The notes beneath the pieces are model-generated. The model worked only from the letters and a program-made list of their open reading frames with translations, was not told where the DNA came from and made no database searches. A DNA stretch of 64,000 nucleotides from positions 1,984,001 through 2,048,000 of the forward strand of contig NZ_CP145904.1 of assembly GCF_036895565.1 (NCBI RefSeq). The letters are read 5' to 3'. This document shows positions 44,946 to 52,950 of this stretch, piece by piece. The DNA comes from Flavobacterium sp. KS-LB2 (GTDB lineage: Bacteria > Bacteroidota > Bacteroidia > Flavobacteriales > Flavobacteriaceae). Made by a program: the position numbers and the translations under genes. The first letter of the stretch is position 1; the number at the start of each line of letters is the position of its first letter.

Positions 44946-45590
44946 ATGGGGAGAAAATTTCTTTTAATCGCAACATTATTATTTTTAAGTTTCTCCATAC
45001 AAGCACAAGACAAAAAAGCAAAAGAACTTTTAGATCAAGTTACCGCTAAAGTCAAAAGCTACAATACAATCGTAATCGATTTCAAGTATTCCTTGAACAA
45101 TGCCAAAGAAAATATTAATCAAGACAGTAAAGGAAATGTAACCATGAAAGGAAATCAATATGTTTTGAATTTCATGGGAGTGACTAAAATTTTTGATGGC
45201 AAAAAAACATACACAATCGTTCCGGAGGATGAGGAAATTACAATTTCTAAAGTCAACGAAAAAGACGATAATGCCATTACTCCTTCAAAAATGCTGACTT
45301 TTTTCAATACGGGTTATAAATACAATATGGATATTTTACAAAACGTAAGAGGCCGTAAAATACAATATATAAAATTAGTGCCTACCAATGCTAAAGACCA
45401 AAGAAAAGAAGTTTTATTGGGAATTGATATCCAAACAAAACACATCTATAACTTAATAGAAGTAGGCAAAAAAGGTACAAAAACAACTTTAACGGTTAAT
45501 TCTTTCAAAACCAACCAACCTTTGTCAAAAAATCAATTTACATTTGCGGAAAGTAAATATCCAAATTACTACATCAACAAATTAGATTAA
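44946..45590 (+). CDS. lolA: Outer-membrane lipoprotein carrier protein LolA
   Basis: Periplasmic chaperone carrying lipoproteins from LolCDE to the outer membrane. ATG at 44946 starts a standard signal peptide (MGRKFLLIATLLFLSFSIQA), so I chose it. Starts at 44901 and 44862 (overlapping ftsK) would only lengthen the n-region. The mature part has the LolA half-barrel pattern (ELLDQVTAKVKSYNTIVIDF, then KGNVTMKGNQYVLNFMG). It is followed 8 nt later by an LptF/G permease, so two envelope-transport genes are linked. Confidence 0.85.
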   Translation: MGRKFLLIATLLFLSFSIQAQDKKAKELLDQVTAKVKSYNTIVIDFKYSLNNAKENINQDSKGNVTMKGNQYVLNFMGVTKIFDGKKTYTIVPEDEEITISKVNEKDDNAITPSKMLTFFNTGYKYNMDILQNVRGRKIQYIKLVPTNAKDQRKEVLLGIDIQTKHIYNLIEVGKKGTKTTLTVNSFKTNQPLSKNQFTFAESKYPNYYINKLD

Positions 45591-45598
45591 TTTATTAG

Positions 45599-47035
45599 GT
45601 GAAAATTCTTGACAAATACTTATTAAAAACATTCTTGACTACATTTACTACGGTATTTGTAATCCTATTTTTCATTTTTATACTTCAAACAGTCTGGTTA
45701 TTCATATCAGAATTGGCTGGTAAAGATTTAGATCTACTGATGATTGTTAAATTTTTAGCATTTTCTATGCCTCGAATTGTACCATTAGTATTGCCACTTT
45801 CAATACTATTGGCCTCTATTATGACTTTTGGTAATTTAGCAGAGAATTATGAATTTGCAGCAATGAAATCTTCTGGGATTTCGTTGCAAAGAGCCATGAG
45901 AAGTTTGACTATTTTTATTATTTTATTAAGTATTGTAGCCTTTTTCTTTTCGAACAATGTAATTCCGTATGCAGAGTACAAATTCATCAATTTTAGAAAA
46001 AACATTGCACAAGTAAAACCGGCATTGGCTATAGCCGAAGGTCAGTTTAATGATGTGGGTTTTTACAACATTAAGGTGAATAAAAAATCTGGTGAACAAG
46101 GAAATATCCTTACTGGAGTTACCATTCATAAAAAAACAAAGATTGGTGACGGGAGCAAAACCGTGATTAAAGCAAAGGATGGAGAGCTAATTAGTAGTGA
46201 GGAATCTAGTATTTTACAACTAGTGCTCAACGACGGCTATTACTATGAAGATATTGTTCCCAAAAAGTACGAAGATCGCAGTAAAATGCCTTTTGCCAAA
46301 AGTTCCTTTAAAAAGCAAATCATCAACATCGATTTATCTGAATTGAATAAAACGGATGTAACTGATGAAAGTGTTGCCAATACAAATACGATGCTAAATG
46401 TTAGTGAGTTAAAATACACCTTAGATTCATTAAACAAGAACATGAAAAATGACATTATTTCATTTTCTGAAAATAGTAATATGAGAATGGGTATTCCTTT
46501 AAATAAAAAGCTAGAAAAAGCCACAAAAAAAAGAAAGCCACTTCCTAAGGATATTCTGTCATTATACACGCTAAAGGAAAAATCAGATATTTTAAAAATT
46601 GCAATTAGCAATCTTACTAGTACTACCTACTCCATCGATACCACTAAGGCCGAATTAGATAACAAACAGAAAAACATCAATAAACATTTATTGGCATTTT
46701 ACGATAAATTTGTAATTGTATTTGCTTGTTTTTTAATGTTTTTTATTGGTGCACCATTAGGAGCGATAATTAGAAAAGGTGGCTTGGGTCTTCCAATTGT
46801 TTTCGCCGTTTTGATATTTATTACATTTCACTTTATTAATACTTTTGGAAAAAGAATTGCACAAGAAAACGGAATGACACCTTTTATGGGATCTTGGCTG
46901 TCTTCATTTATACTGACTCCATTAGCCATTTTATTAACATATAGAGCTACAAACGACATTGGATTGATAAACATGGACGTCATTTTAGCACCATTCCAAA
47001 AAGTAATTAAAAAATTATTTCCATCACAAAACTAA
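45599..47035 (+). CDS. LptF/LptG-family permease
   Basis: Inner-membrane subunit of the LptB2FG lipopolysaccharide extractor (YjgP/YjgQ family). It has three N-terminal helices (from MKILDKYLLKTFLTTF), a periplasmic beta-jellyroll of about 260 residues and three C-terminal helices (FVIVFACFLMFFIGAPLGAI onward). A GTG start is used. The periplasmic part is longer than in E. coli LptF (366 residues total, here 478), with a Lys/Asp-rich insert around 245-345. Confidence 0.88.
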   Translation: MKILDKYLLKTFLTTFTTVFVILFFIFILQTVWLFISELAGKDLDLLMIVKFLAFSMPRIVPLVLPLSILLASIMTFGNLAENYEFAAMKSSGISLQRAMRSLTIFIILLSIVAFFFSNNVIPYAEYKFINFRKNIAQVKPALAIAEGQFNDVGFYNIKVNKKSGEQGNILTGVTIHKKTKIGDGSKTVIKAKDGELISSEESSILQLVLNDGYYYEDIVPKKYEDRSKMPFAKSSFKKQIINIDLSELNKTDVTDESVANTNTMLNVSELKYTLDSLNKNMKNDIISFSENSNMRMGIPLNKKLEKATKKRKPLPKDILSLYTLKEKSDILKIAISNLTSTTYSIDTTKAELDNKQKNINKHLLAFYDKFVIVFACFLMFFIGAPLGAIIRKGGLGLPIVFAVLIFITFHFINTFGKRIAQENGMTPFMGSWLSSFILTPLAILLTYRATNDIGLINMDVILAPFQKVIKKLFPSQN

Positions 47036-47043
47036 CAACACAA

Positions 47044-48177
47044 ATGCTTACAAATAACATACAACTCAATACCATTGAAGAAGCGATTGAAGACATTCGC
47101 CAAGGAAAAATAATCATAGTTGTTGACGATGAAGATCGCGAGAATGAAGGAGATTTTTTGGCTGCAGCCGAAAAAGTGACACCTGAAATGATCAATTTCA
47201 TGGCTACACATGGTAGAGGATTGATTTGCGCGCCACTTACAGAAAGCCGATGCAAAGAATTGGGATTGCATGTCATGGTAAGCAATAATACTGATCCTAT
47301 GGAAACTGCTTTTACGGTTTCAGTAGATTTAAGAGGCAACGGAGTAACAACAGGAATTTCAGCAGCGGACAGGGCTAAGACTATCTTATCTTTAGTTGAT
47401 GCAAAAACTAAACCACATGATTTAGCACGCCCAGGCCATATTTTTCCCCTTATTGCTAAACAAGGTGGCGTACTAAGAAGAACAGGCCATACCGAGGCTG
47501 CAATTGATTTTGCAAGATTAGCTGGATTTAAATCCGCAGGTGTAATTGTAGAAATCATGAACGAAGATGGTTCTATGGCGCGATTACCACAATTGGTGGA
47601 AGTGGCTAAAAAATTCGACTTAAAATTAGTTTCCATCGAAGCTTTAGTGGCATATAGAATGCAACACGATAGTTTGATTGTTAAAAAAGAAGATTTTGAT
47701 ATAGAGACTCGTTTTGGAACTTTTAGACTAAGAGCCTACCAACAAACGACCAACAAACAAATACATATTGCTTTAACAAAAGGAACTTGGAATTTAGGGG
47801 AATCCATTCTGACAAGAATTAATTCCTCACAAGTAAATAACGATTTATTAGGTACATTGACTAACAATGCGGACCAACAACTGGATGATATGTTCCGCGT
47901 AATAAATGAGGCTGGAAAAGGAGCTGTTATTTTTATCAATCAGGACATGCAATCGGTAAATTTATTGAATCGCATCGCTGAACTCAAGTTATTGCAAAGC
48001 GAAGGCGTAATGAAAGCACCAAAAATAATTATAGATAGTAAAGATTTTGGTATCGGAGCACAAATATTACACGATATTGACATTTCAAAAATAAGATTAG
48101 TGTCTAATACTGAAGGTACAAAACGTGTCGGAATGATTGGATATGGACTAGAAATAACAGAATATGTCAAGTATTAA
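47044..48177 (+). CDS. ribBA: RibBA: 3,4-dihydroxy-2-butanone-4-phosphate synthase with degenerate GTP cyclohydrolase II domain
   Basis: The N-terminal RibB domain (residues 5-205) is intact: VVDDEDRENEGDF, THGRGLICAPL and RPGHIFPL with RRTGHTEAAIDFARLAG. It makes the four-carbon unit of riboflavin. The C-terminal RibA domain (about 210-377) aligns but lacks the zinc ligands. Where active RibA has HSECLTGD...RCDCG, this has INSSQVNND...TNNAD (Gln263, Asn274, Ala276 in place of three Cys). It should therefore not be a GTP cyclohydrolase. The gene lies 8 nt after the Lpt permease. Confidence 0.9.
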   Translation: MLTNNIQLNTIEEAIEDIRQGKIIIVVDDEDRENEGDFLAAAEKVTPEMINFMATHGRGLICAPLTESRCKELGLHVMVSNNTDPMETAFTVSVDLRGNGVTTGISAADRAKTILSLVDAKTKPHDLARPGHIFPLIAKQGGVLRRTGHTEAAIDFARLAGFKSAGVIVEIMNEDGSMARLPQLVEVAKKFDLKLVSIEALVAYRMQHDSLIVKKEDFDIETRFGTFRLRAYQQTTNKQIHIALTKGTWNLGESILTRINSSQVNNDLLGTLTNNADQQLDDMFRVINEAGKGAVIFINQDMQSVNLLNRIAELKLLQSEGVMKAPKIIIDSKDFGIGAQILHDIDISKIRLVSNTEGTKRVGMIGYGLEITEYVKY

Positions 48178-48303
48178 ATTTATTTTTCATTTTTTTTGAA
48201 AATAAATTGAATCTAAAGCATAGAAAATGAAACCTTTAAAAATGAGTCTAAAAAATAGATGCTTTTTTTCTAAAAATAGATTTGCATAACCAAAAAAGGT
48301 TCT

Positions 48304-48311
48304 TATATTTG
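48304..48311 (+). promoter_or_regulatory. tRNA-Ser promoter
   Basis: TATATTTG at -7, with TTTG at 48281-48284 exactly 19 bp upstream as the -33 element. Confidence 0.75.
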
Positions 48312-48343
48312 CACTCGCAATCAGATAATGAAAGCGACATACT

Positions 48344-48428
48344 GGAGAAATGGCAGAGCGGTCGAATGCGGCAGTCTTGAAAACTGTTGACTGTAACAGG
48401 TCCGGGGGTTCGAATCCCTCTTTCTCCG
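48344..48428 (+). tRNA. tRNA-Ser (anticodon TGA)
   Basis: 85-nt class II tRNA. The acceptor GGAGAAA pairs with TTTCTCC, and the anticodon loop CTTGAAA has TGA at 34-36. It has a long variable arm, T loop TTCGAAT and discriminator G. It is followed by an integrase gene, and its 3' end is the probable attachment site of the island. Confidence 0.95.
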
Positions 48429-48435
48429 CAGAATT

Positions 48436-48474
48436 CGGGAAGATTAGTAAAATAAGGTCTTCCCGTTTTTTTTT
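48436..48474 (+). terminator. Terminator of tRNA-Ser
   Basis: CGGGAAGA and TCTTCCCG stem followed by nine T. Confidence 0.85.
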
Positions 48475-48480
48475 ATTTAA

Positions 48481-48510
48481 AAGTGAACAAAAAGTGAACA
48501 GAAATGTTCT
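48481..48510. promoter_or_regulatory. GTGAAC direct repeats and GAACA/TGTTC palindrome upstream of the integrase
   Basis: GTGAAC at 48483 and 48494 (11 bp apart), the second merging into GAACAGAAATGTTC (48496-48509). The position between tRNA and integrase suggests integrase or regulator binding sites. Confidence 0.4.
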
Positions 48511-48561
48511 TTAGATTGATTTAATGTCCCCGCAAGCATTTTAATTTTAAAACAAATTAAA

Positions 48562-49722
48562 ATGAAATCAATTTACACGATTCCTAAGGTTGTCAAATAT
48601 GATGACCTATCAAAACCTTGGTTTGTCTATTTCAGATACAATAAGGTACTTTTCCGTTATAAATACGGTATCAATTACATTGACAACTACAAAAAAAGAG
48701 AGATCGAAGCTAATTTGCTTCGAGATGCTTTGTATCAAAAACTAAGAGAGGGTTGGAATCCACAAATACCTGATCCAATTCAACAACAAAGCAATCTAAC
48801 CTTTATTGAAGCACTTGATTTTGCTTTAGAAAAGAAAACTCCTAATATTGGAAAAAAGACAATTTCGGGCTACCAAGGCACAATTAACTTCATTAAAGTA
48901 TCGACTGCACTCGTCGGCTTAAACAAACTACCTATTGTAGAAACCAAACGAGCTCATATCAAGTTAATCATGGAAAAAGCAAAGGAAGAGCGTAATTGGA
49001 CTAATAATGCCTTCAATAAGCATCTAAATCATTTAAAGGCAATTCTAAGCGAGTTAATTCAATGGGATATTATAGAAAGTAATCCAGCACATAAAATTAA
49101 TAATTTAGAGGTCTCTGAAAGTAATGCTAATAACCCTGCCTCTATTCAAGAAATTGAAATAATTAAAACAGAACTTGAGACAAAACATCTTGAATTTTAT
49201 TCTTTTTTAATAACTATTTTTCATACTGGAATAAGACCCGAAGAAATTTTAAAAATCAAGTTGGAAATGGTTAATTTGAAAAAATCAGAAATCATTCTTC
49301 CTGCTGAAATCACAAAAACTAAAAGAAAACGAATTGTACCGATCAATCAATTCTTAATGGTATATTACAAAAAAATGAATTTTGAACTTTTACCAAAAGA
49401 TTATTATTTATTTGGAAGCTTTAGAGAACCTGGCAAAGGTAACATTGGCAAACATAAAGACTTCATCCCCGGCCCTACTCACATAAATAGAGATACTGCG
49501 ACTAAGCGTTGGGAAAAAATTGTAAAGAAAGGTTTAGGGATACAAATGAATATGTATGCTCTTAAACATCATGGAGCAAATATGAAGATACTAGCTGGCT
49601 TAGAATTAGACAGCTTAAGAGAATTATATGGTCATACTTCAAAATTGATGACGGAAAAGTATGCAAAAGTGGTAAAAGAAGTTTATCGAAAAAATATTTT
49701 AGAAAATTCACCTGAATTTTAA
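48562..49722 (+). CDS. Tyrosine recombinase (site-specific integrase)
   Basis: 386 residues with an N-terminal AP2-like/SAM-like half and a C-terminal catalytic domain. The catalytic residues are Arg225 in HTGIRPEEIL, Lys about 252-256 in TKTKRKRIVPI, His336 in YALKHHGAN, His358 in LYGHTS and nucleophile Tyr367 in MTEKYAK. The box II Arg (HxxR) is replaced by Ala, as in many Bacteroidota integrases. Its place just after tRNA-Ser makes it the likely integrator of the island that fills the rest of the window. Confidence 0.9.
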   Translation: MKSIYTIPKVVKYDDLSKPWFVYFRYNKVLFRYKYGINYIDNYKKREIEANLLRDALYQKLREGWNPQIPDPIQQQSNLTFIEALDFALEKKTPNIGKKTISGYQGTINFIKVSTALVGLNKLPIVETKRAHIKLIMEKAKEERNWTNNAFNKHLNHLKAILSELIQWDIIESNPAHKINNLEVSESNANNPASIQEIEIIKTELETKHLEFYSFLITIFHTGIRPEEILKIKLEMVNLKKSEIILPAEITKTKRKRIVPINQFLMVYYKKMNFELLPKDYYLFGSFREPGKGNIGKHKDFIPGPTHINRDTATKRWEKIVKKGLGIQMNMYALKHHGANMKILAGLELDSLRELYGHTSKLMTEKYAKVVKEVYRKNILENSPEF

Positions 49723-49804
49723 ATGTTTGATTTATTTTTCAAATAATTCATTTGAAACTTGAATTCAATTAAGATAAAATGAAAGGTGATCATCAACCAA
49801 ATTA

Positions 49805-49907
49805 CCCTTGCAAACGAGTTGAAAAAAGATTAGCATTAGCATCTAAGCCTATTGTTCTTTACTAATGGTGCTAGTCTTTTTACAGCGTTGTTATACGAGT
49901 GGCAAAT
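49805..49907. repeat. Possible degenerate third copy of the island repeat (tail only)
   Basis: AGCGTTGTTATACGAGTGGCAA (about 49884-49905) resembles the tail AGCGTTGGCAAGGAGTGGC at 50174, and GCAAACGAGTTG resembles the GCACGAGTTG region of the copy at 51355. Confidence 0.3.
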
Positions 49908-49966
49908 AAAATTTAAAAAGATTTTTTTACCACCGAACGAAAAAATACATTCCAAATATTGGCAAT

Positions 49967-50206
49967 GAAATTAGTGAAATAAAGCAAACAAATATTTGAG
50001 TATAAAAATACGTGGACTAAACGAGAATTTTATGCAAATCAACGAGATAATGATTATATTTTAAATTTTCATTTTCAATTATTTAACACAGCTTGGGGAA
50101 AAAAATTAGTGGTGCAAGTTGCGAAGCGTAAGTGTTTTTTTGTTTCAAAAACTGTGACAGTAATTTTTTTTGGAGCGTTGGCAAGGAGTGGCAATTGTAT
50201 ACTAAA
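49967..50206. repeat. Imperfect direct repeat, copy A (about 240 bp)
   Basis: It aligns along its length with 51355-51595. The most conserved block is GATAATGATTAT then TTTTAAATTTTCATTTTCAA followed by TTATTTAACA. It lies in a 506-nt gene-free gap and immediately 3' of the reverse-strand gene 50229-51299. No ORF in it looks real. Confidence 0.7.
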
Positions 50207-50228
50207 ATGTCTACCTTAAATCATTTAG

Positions 50229-51299
50229 TTAATTGTCTAGTATATCATCAGGTTTGTTGATTAATGGATCTAACCAATCTGCTTTGTCATTTGCCCAATT
50301 TATCCATTCTTGTGTTTCTTGGTCTAGAGTATTTTCGTTTTGTGCTTTCTCTTTTTTTGCATCAATGTATTTCCTAATTATAAGCGATTTATTGTATTGT
50401 TCCGATAATTTTAAGAGATTATTGAATTTCTCGACCTCTTCATTTCTTCGTTGTTTTATTTCTTCCTTCTTTTTTAATTCTGCTTCATAGTTTAAGTGCC
50501 AAATACGATTTCTTTCTTTCTGGATTTTTTCTTCAGCTGAATATATTTCAAGTTTAGCCAATATTTTTGGTAGCATTTCTTCAACTTTGGTTTTGCCATC
50601 ACGCCATTCTCTTACACGCGAATATTTGCCCATTTTAAAAATAAACTCACCAATTGGTTCTAATTCTGTTCCACTATACGGAGCTTTTGCAGGAACTCTT
50701 CTTGACGCTTCTCTTAAGTCAATTTCAATGAAAACAGTATCAATTAAAACCCCTTCACTACCATATTCTTTACTCCAAGTATGACCTCTATACCGCAATA
50801 ATTTTGTAAAAGCATCCATAAAAAGTAATGCTCGTTTTTTACAATCATTTCCAACTCTTACAGGATAGACAATTCTATTATCCTCACGATAAGAATTGAA
50901 TTTTATTTTACCTTTCCAATAATCCTTTGTTTGAATAGTTAGTATATCTGGCTTTGTTATAGTTTCCGGAACTGTTATAGGTGAATTGGGATCATTTTCA
51001 ATTTCTTTGGCTCTTATTGTTAATGGAGTTTGGTCAACATTGATAGTGTTTCCTTCTACTCGTAATGTCATAACAATTTTATCAATACCTCCAAAAATAG
51101 GACTTAGTTTCTCTATTTTAACTTTTTTATTGTATTTGAGTTTTAGCCAAAAACCATTTTGCGGCATAGGAATTTCAAATTTTTTACAGATTTTTTTTAA
51201 CCCTTCATTTGAAATCGCATACTGCTGTATCAATTTTGAAATTGGTGTAGACCAAACCAAATCATACAATTGCTTTCTTGATAGTTCAATTGTTTCCAT
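50229..51299 (-). CDS. Uncharacterised island protein with N-terminal HTH-like region and C-terminal coiled coil
   Basis: 356 residues, no signal peptide. The N-terminus (ELSRKQLYDLVWSTPISKLI, then QYAISNEGLKKICKKFEIPM and NGFWLKL) matches a pattern I know from uncharacterised proteins of mobile islands, where it looks like a DNA-binding helix-turn-helix. The middle (residues 65-240) is mixed alpha/beta and the region 245-315 is a Lys/Glu-rich coiled coil. I do not recognise a catalytic motif. The gene is flanked on both sides by copies of a 240-bp repeat, giving it a cassette-like setting separate from the operon upstream. Confidence 0.65.
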   Translation of the reverse strand: METIELSRKQLYDLVWSTPISKLIQQYAISNEGLKKICKKFEIPMPQNGFWLKLKYNKKVKIEKLSPIFGGIDKIVMTLRVEGNTINVDQTPLTIRAKEIENDPNSPITVPETITKPDILTIQTKDYWKGKIKFNSYREDNRIVYPVRVGNDCKKRALLFMDAFTKLLRYRGHTWSKEYGSEGVLIDTVFIEIDLREASRRVPAKAPYSGTELEPIGEFIFKMGKYSRVREWRDGKTKVEEMLPKILAKLEIYSAEEKIQKERNRIWHLNYEAELKKKEEIKQRRNEEVEKFNNLLKLSEQYNKSLIIRKYIDAKKEKAQNENTLDQETQEWINWANDKADWLDPLINKPDDILDN

Positions 51300-51354
51300 A
51301 TAAAATAACTCTTTAAAAATTACAATTAAAGATAATATATGTTACTTGAAAAAC

Positions 51355-51595
51355 GAAATTAGCGAAATGAGGCAAACAAATATGTGAGTTTAGGAATACT
51401 TGGACTAAACGAGGATTTTGTGCAGATGAATGAGATAATGATTATGTTTTAAATTTTCATTTTCAATTATTTAACATAGCTTGGGACAAAAAATTACTAG
51501 CACGAGTTGCTAAGCGTTTGTGCTTCTTCTAAAAACGATACAATTGATTTTTATAAAGTATTGTCAAGGAGCGGTAACAGAAATATAAATACTAA
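51355..51595. repeat. Imperfect direct repeat, copy B (about 240 bp)
   Basis: It matches copy A, including TTGGACTAAACGAG and GATAATGATTAT, and ends in AGTATTGTCAAGGAGCGGTA versus AGCGTTGGCAAGGAGTGGCA. It fills the gap between the reverse-strand genes 51608-52255 and 50229-51299. Confidence 0.7.
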
Positions 51596-51613
51596 AAATT
51601 ATAGTATTTAGTA
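51596..51613. repeat. 18-bp perfect direct repeat, left copy
   Basis: AAATTATAGTATTTAGTA, covering the stop of the CHAT-like gene. It is identical to 55561-55578. Confidence 0.8.
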
Positions 51614-52255
51614 AAGAACCATATCATTTTTCATATTAAATAATAAATCGGCTAAGTTCCTATTATCCTCTTCAATTATTGCCTTGTTAATTCTTTTATT
51701 CAAAAGTAAGTTTATATAATCTTTTAAGAAAATAAAACCTTGAGATTCGTCCTTAAAGTATTCTAATAAGCCTAAAGTAATAGTTTCATTAATTGCATTT
51801 TTGAAGAGTTCTATTGTATCTAATGTAATTCCTTCATTTGCAAGTTTTTTATCATTTTCAATTTCTTCTATCTCTGTTGGCAATGGACCAAATCCTATTG
51901 CTTTATTTGTTTTAGCAATGCGAAAAGAACTTTTTATTAAGCTAGCAGAATCACAAGCAAGCAAGAATAAATTTTGAGTTTTAAAAATTCCCATTTCATT
52001 TTTCTTTACTAATGCTTGTTTTGTAAAATTGCCAAGTAATTCACCGCCATATATTTGATTATCTTGTCCATGTCCAAAGAATAATATTGTGCTATTTTCT
52101 GGCAATTCTGCAATAAAATTTAGACAATTAGTATATGATTCAGTATAAGGATGAACTTCAATCAAATTAAACTTAATTGAGTTAGATTTCAAAATTTCTA
52201 CAATTTCAAATAGAAATTTAGTTGACGGATCAATTGAAATTATAATTGTGACCAT
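51608..52255 (-). CDS. CHAT/caspase-like protease, small
   Basis: 215 residues with the clan CD dyad pattern. His62 is in a hydrophobic strand followed by GHG (STILFFGHGQDNQIYGG), and Cys101 follows a second hydrophobic strand (TQNLFLLACDSASL). The spacing of about 39 residues fits CHAT and metacaspase-like domains. AIGFGPLP follows, as expected for the next strand. In defence systems such proteases cleave partner proteins after activation. The gene shares one base with the receiver-like gene upstream and is the last of the methyltransferase operon, suggesting it is the effector. This is a motif-based call. Confidence 0.65.
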   Translation of the reverse strand: MVTIIISIDPSTKFLFEIVEILKSNSIKFNLIEVHPYTESYTNCLNFIAELPENSTILFFGHGQDNQIYGGELLGNFTKQALVKKNEMGIFKTQNLFLLACDSASLIKSSFRIAKTNKAIGFGPLPTEIEEIENDKKLANEGITLDTIELFKNAINETITLGLLEYFKDESQGFIFLKDYINLLLNKRINKAIIEEDNRNLADLLFNMKNDMVLY

Positions 52256-52950
52256 TAATCTTTGAATTTATTTAATTCAATTAAATGAGCTATAGTAAGT
52301 TCTACCAAATTTCTTTGAAAATCTATCCCATTTGGTAAATCTTTATCTATTTCATGTGCAATGTCTGATAATTGTTTTCCTTTAAATTTAGGATAAACAT
52401 TATTAAAAACTAAATCAGGATATTTTTCTAAATAACCAATTAAATGCTTTGAATAGTTATATTTCTCTTTTGGTTTAATAAAAAGTGAAAAAAGTTCATT
52501 TGCTAAATTGTTGCGATCAATAAAATCATCTATTTTCAATTTAACTAACTTCTTAATTTTATCTGGAGAATTAAGTTCAACTACTAGCTTATCTTGTTCA
52601 GCAGAATATAAACAGAACTGAGCAAAACGTAACCTATATTTTTGTGAGTTACTTTGGTTTTTAATCCATGAAAGTAGTTGATAACCGTCTAATTTATCAT
52701 CAGAGTAATCATAGTCCGAAGCGACAATATCAAAATTTTCTTGAGAGTAGTTTTCAATGATGAAATCTTTGATTTTATTTATATCCAATACTACTTTTTG
52801 GTTTTCATCTCGCTTTTTAAACTTTTCGTCATTTAAATTTAAAAAAGTTTCATCAAGATCAAAACCGACTCCCTTTAGTTTCTTTCGAAGATTTTCAATT
52901 TGTGAATCAATTTTATTATCATCGATATATAGTAGTCTAGTTACACTCAT
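52255..52950 (-). CDS. Divergent receiver-domain protein
   Basis: 231 residues. The N-terminal ~150 look like a response-regulator receiver. VTRLLYIDDNKID gives the acidic pair Asp10/Asp11, FDIVASDYDYSDDKLDGYQL gives the phospho-acceptor position Asp79, and CLYSAEQ gives Ser116. The conserved Lys region reads KIDDFIDRNN, with Arg for Lys. The C-terminal ~80 residues are helical with no DNA-binding domain seen. It overlaps the double-ATPase gene by 4 nt and the CHAT-like gene by 1 nt, so it probably links sensor and protease. Confidence 0.65.
   Translation of the reverse strand: MSVTRLLYIDDNKIDSQIENLRKKLKGVGFDLDETFLNLNDEKFKKRDENQKVVLDINKIKDFIIENYSQENFDIVASDYDYSDDKLDGYQLLSWIKNQSNSQKYRLRFAQFCLYSAEQDKLVVELNSPDKIKKLVKLKIDDFIDRNNLANELFSLFIKPKEKYNYSKHLIGYLEKYPDLVFNNVYPKFKGKQLSDIAHEIDKDLPNGIDFQRNLVELTIAHLIELNKFKD

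Noticed and set aside
47007..47636. 209-codon reverse frame over ribBA
   Set aside because: Antisense shadow of a well-conserved RibB coding region.
49778..49864. 28-codon frame downstream of the integrase
   Set aside because: Short, with no hydrophobic or motif features, and partly inside a degenerate repeat.
49884..50206. Integron attC sites
   Set aside because: The GTTGTTATAC-like text is suggestive, but there is no paired RYYYAAC/GTTRRRY core and no IntI-type integrase, so only an imperfect repeat is claimed.
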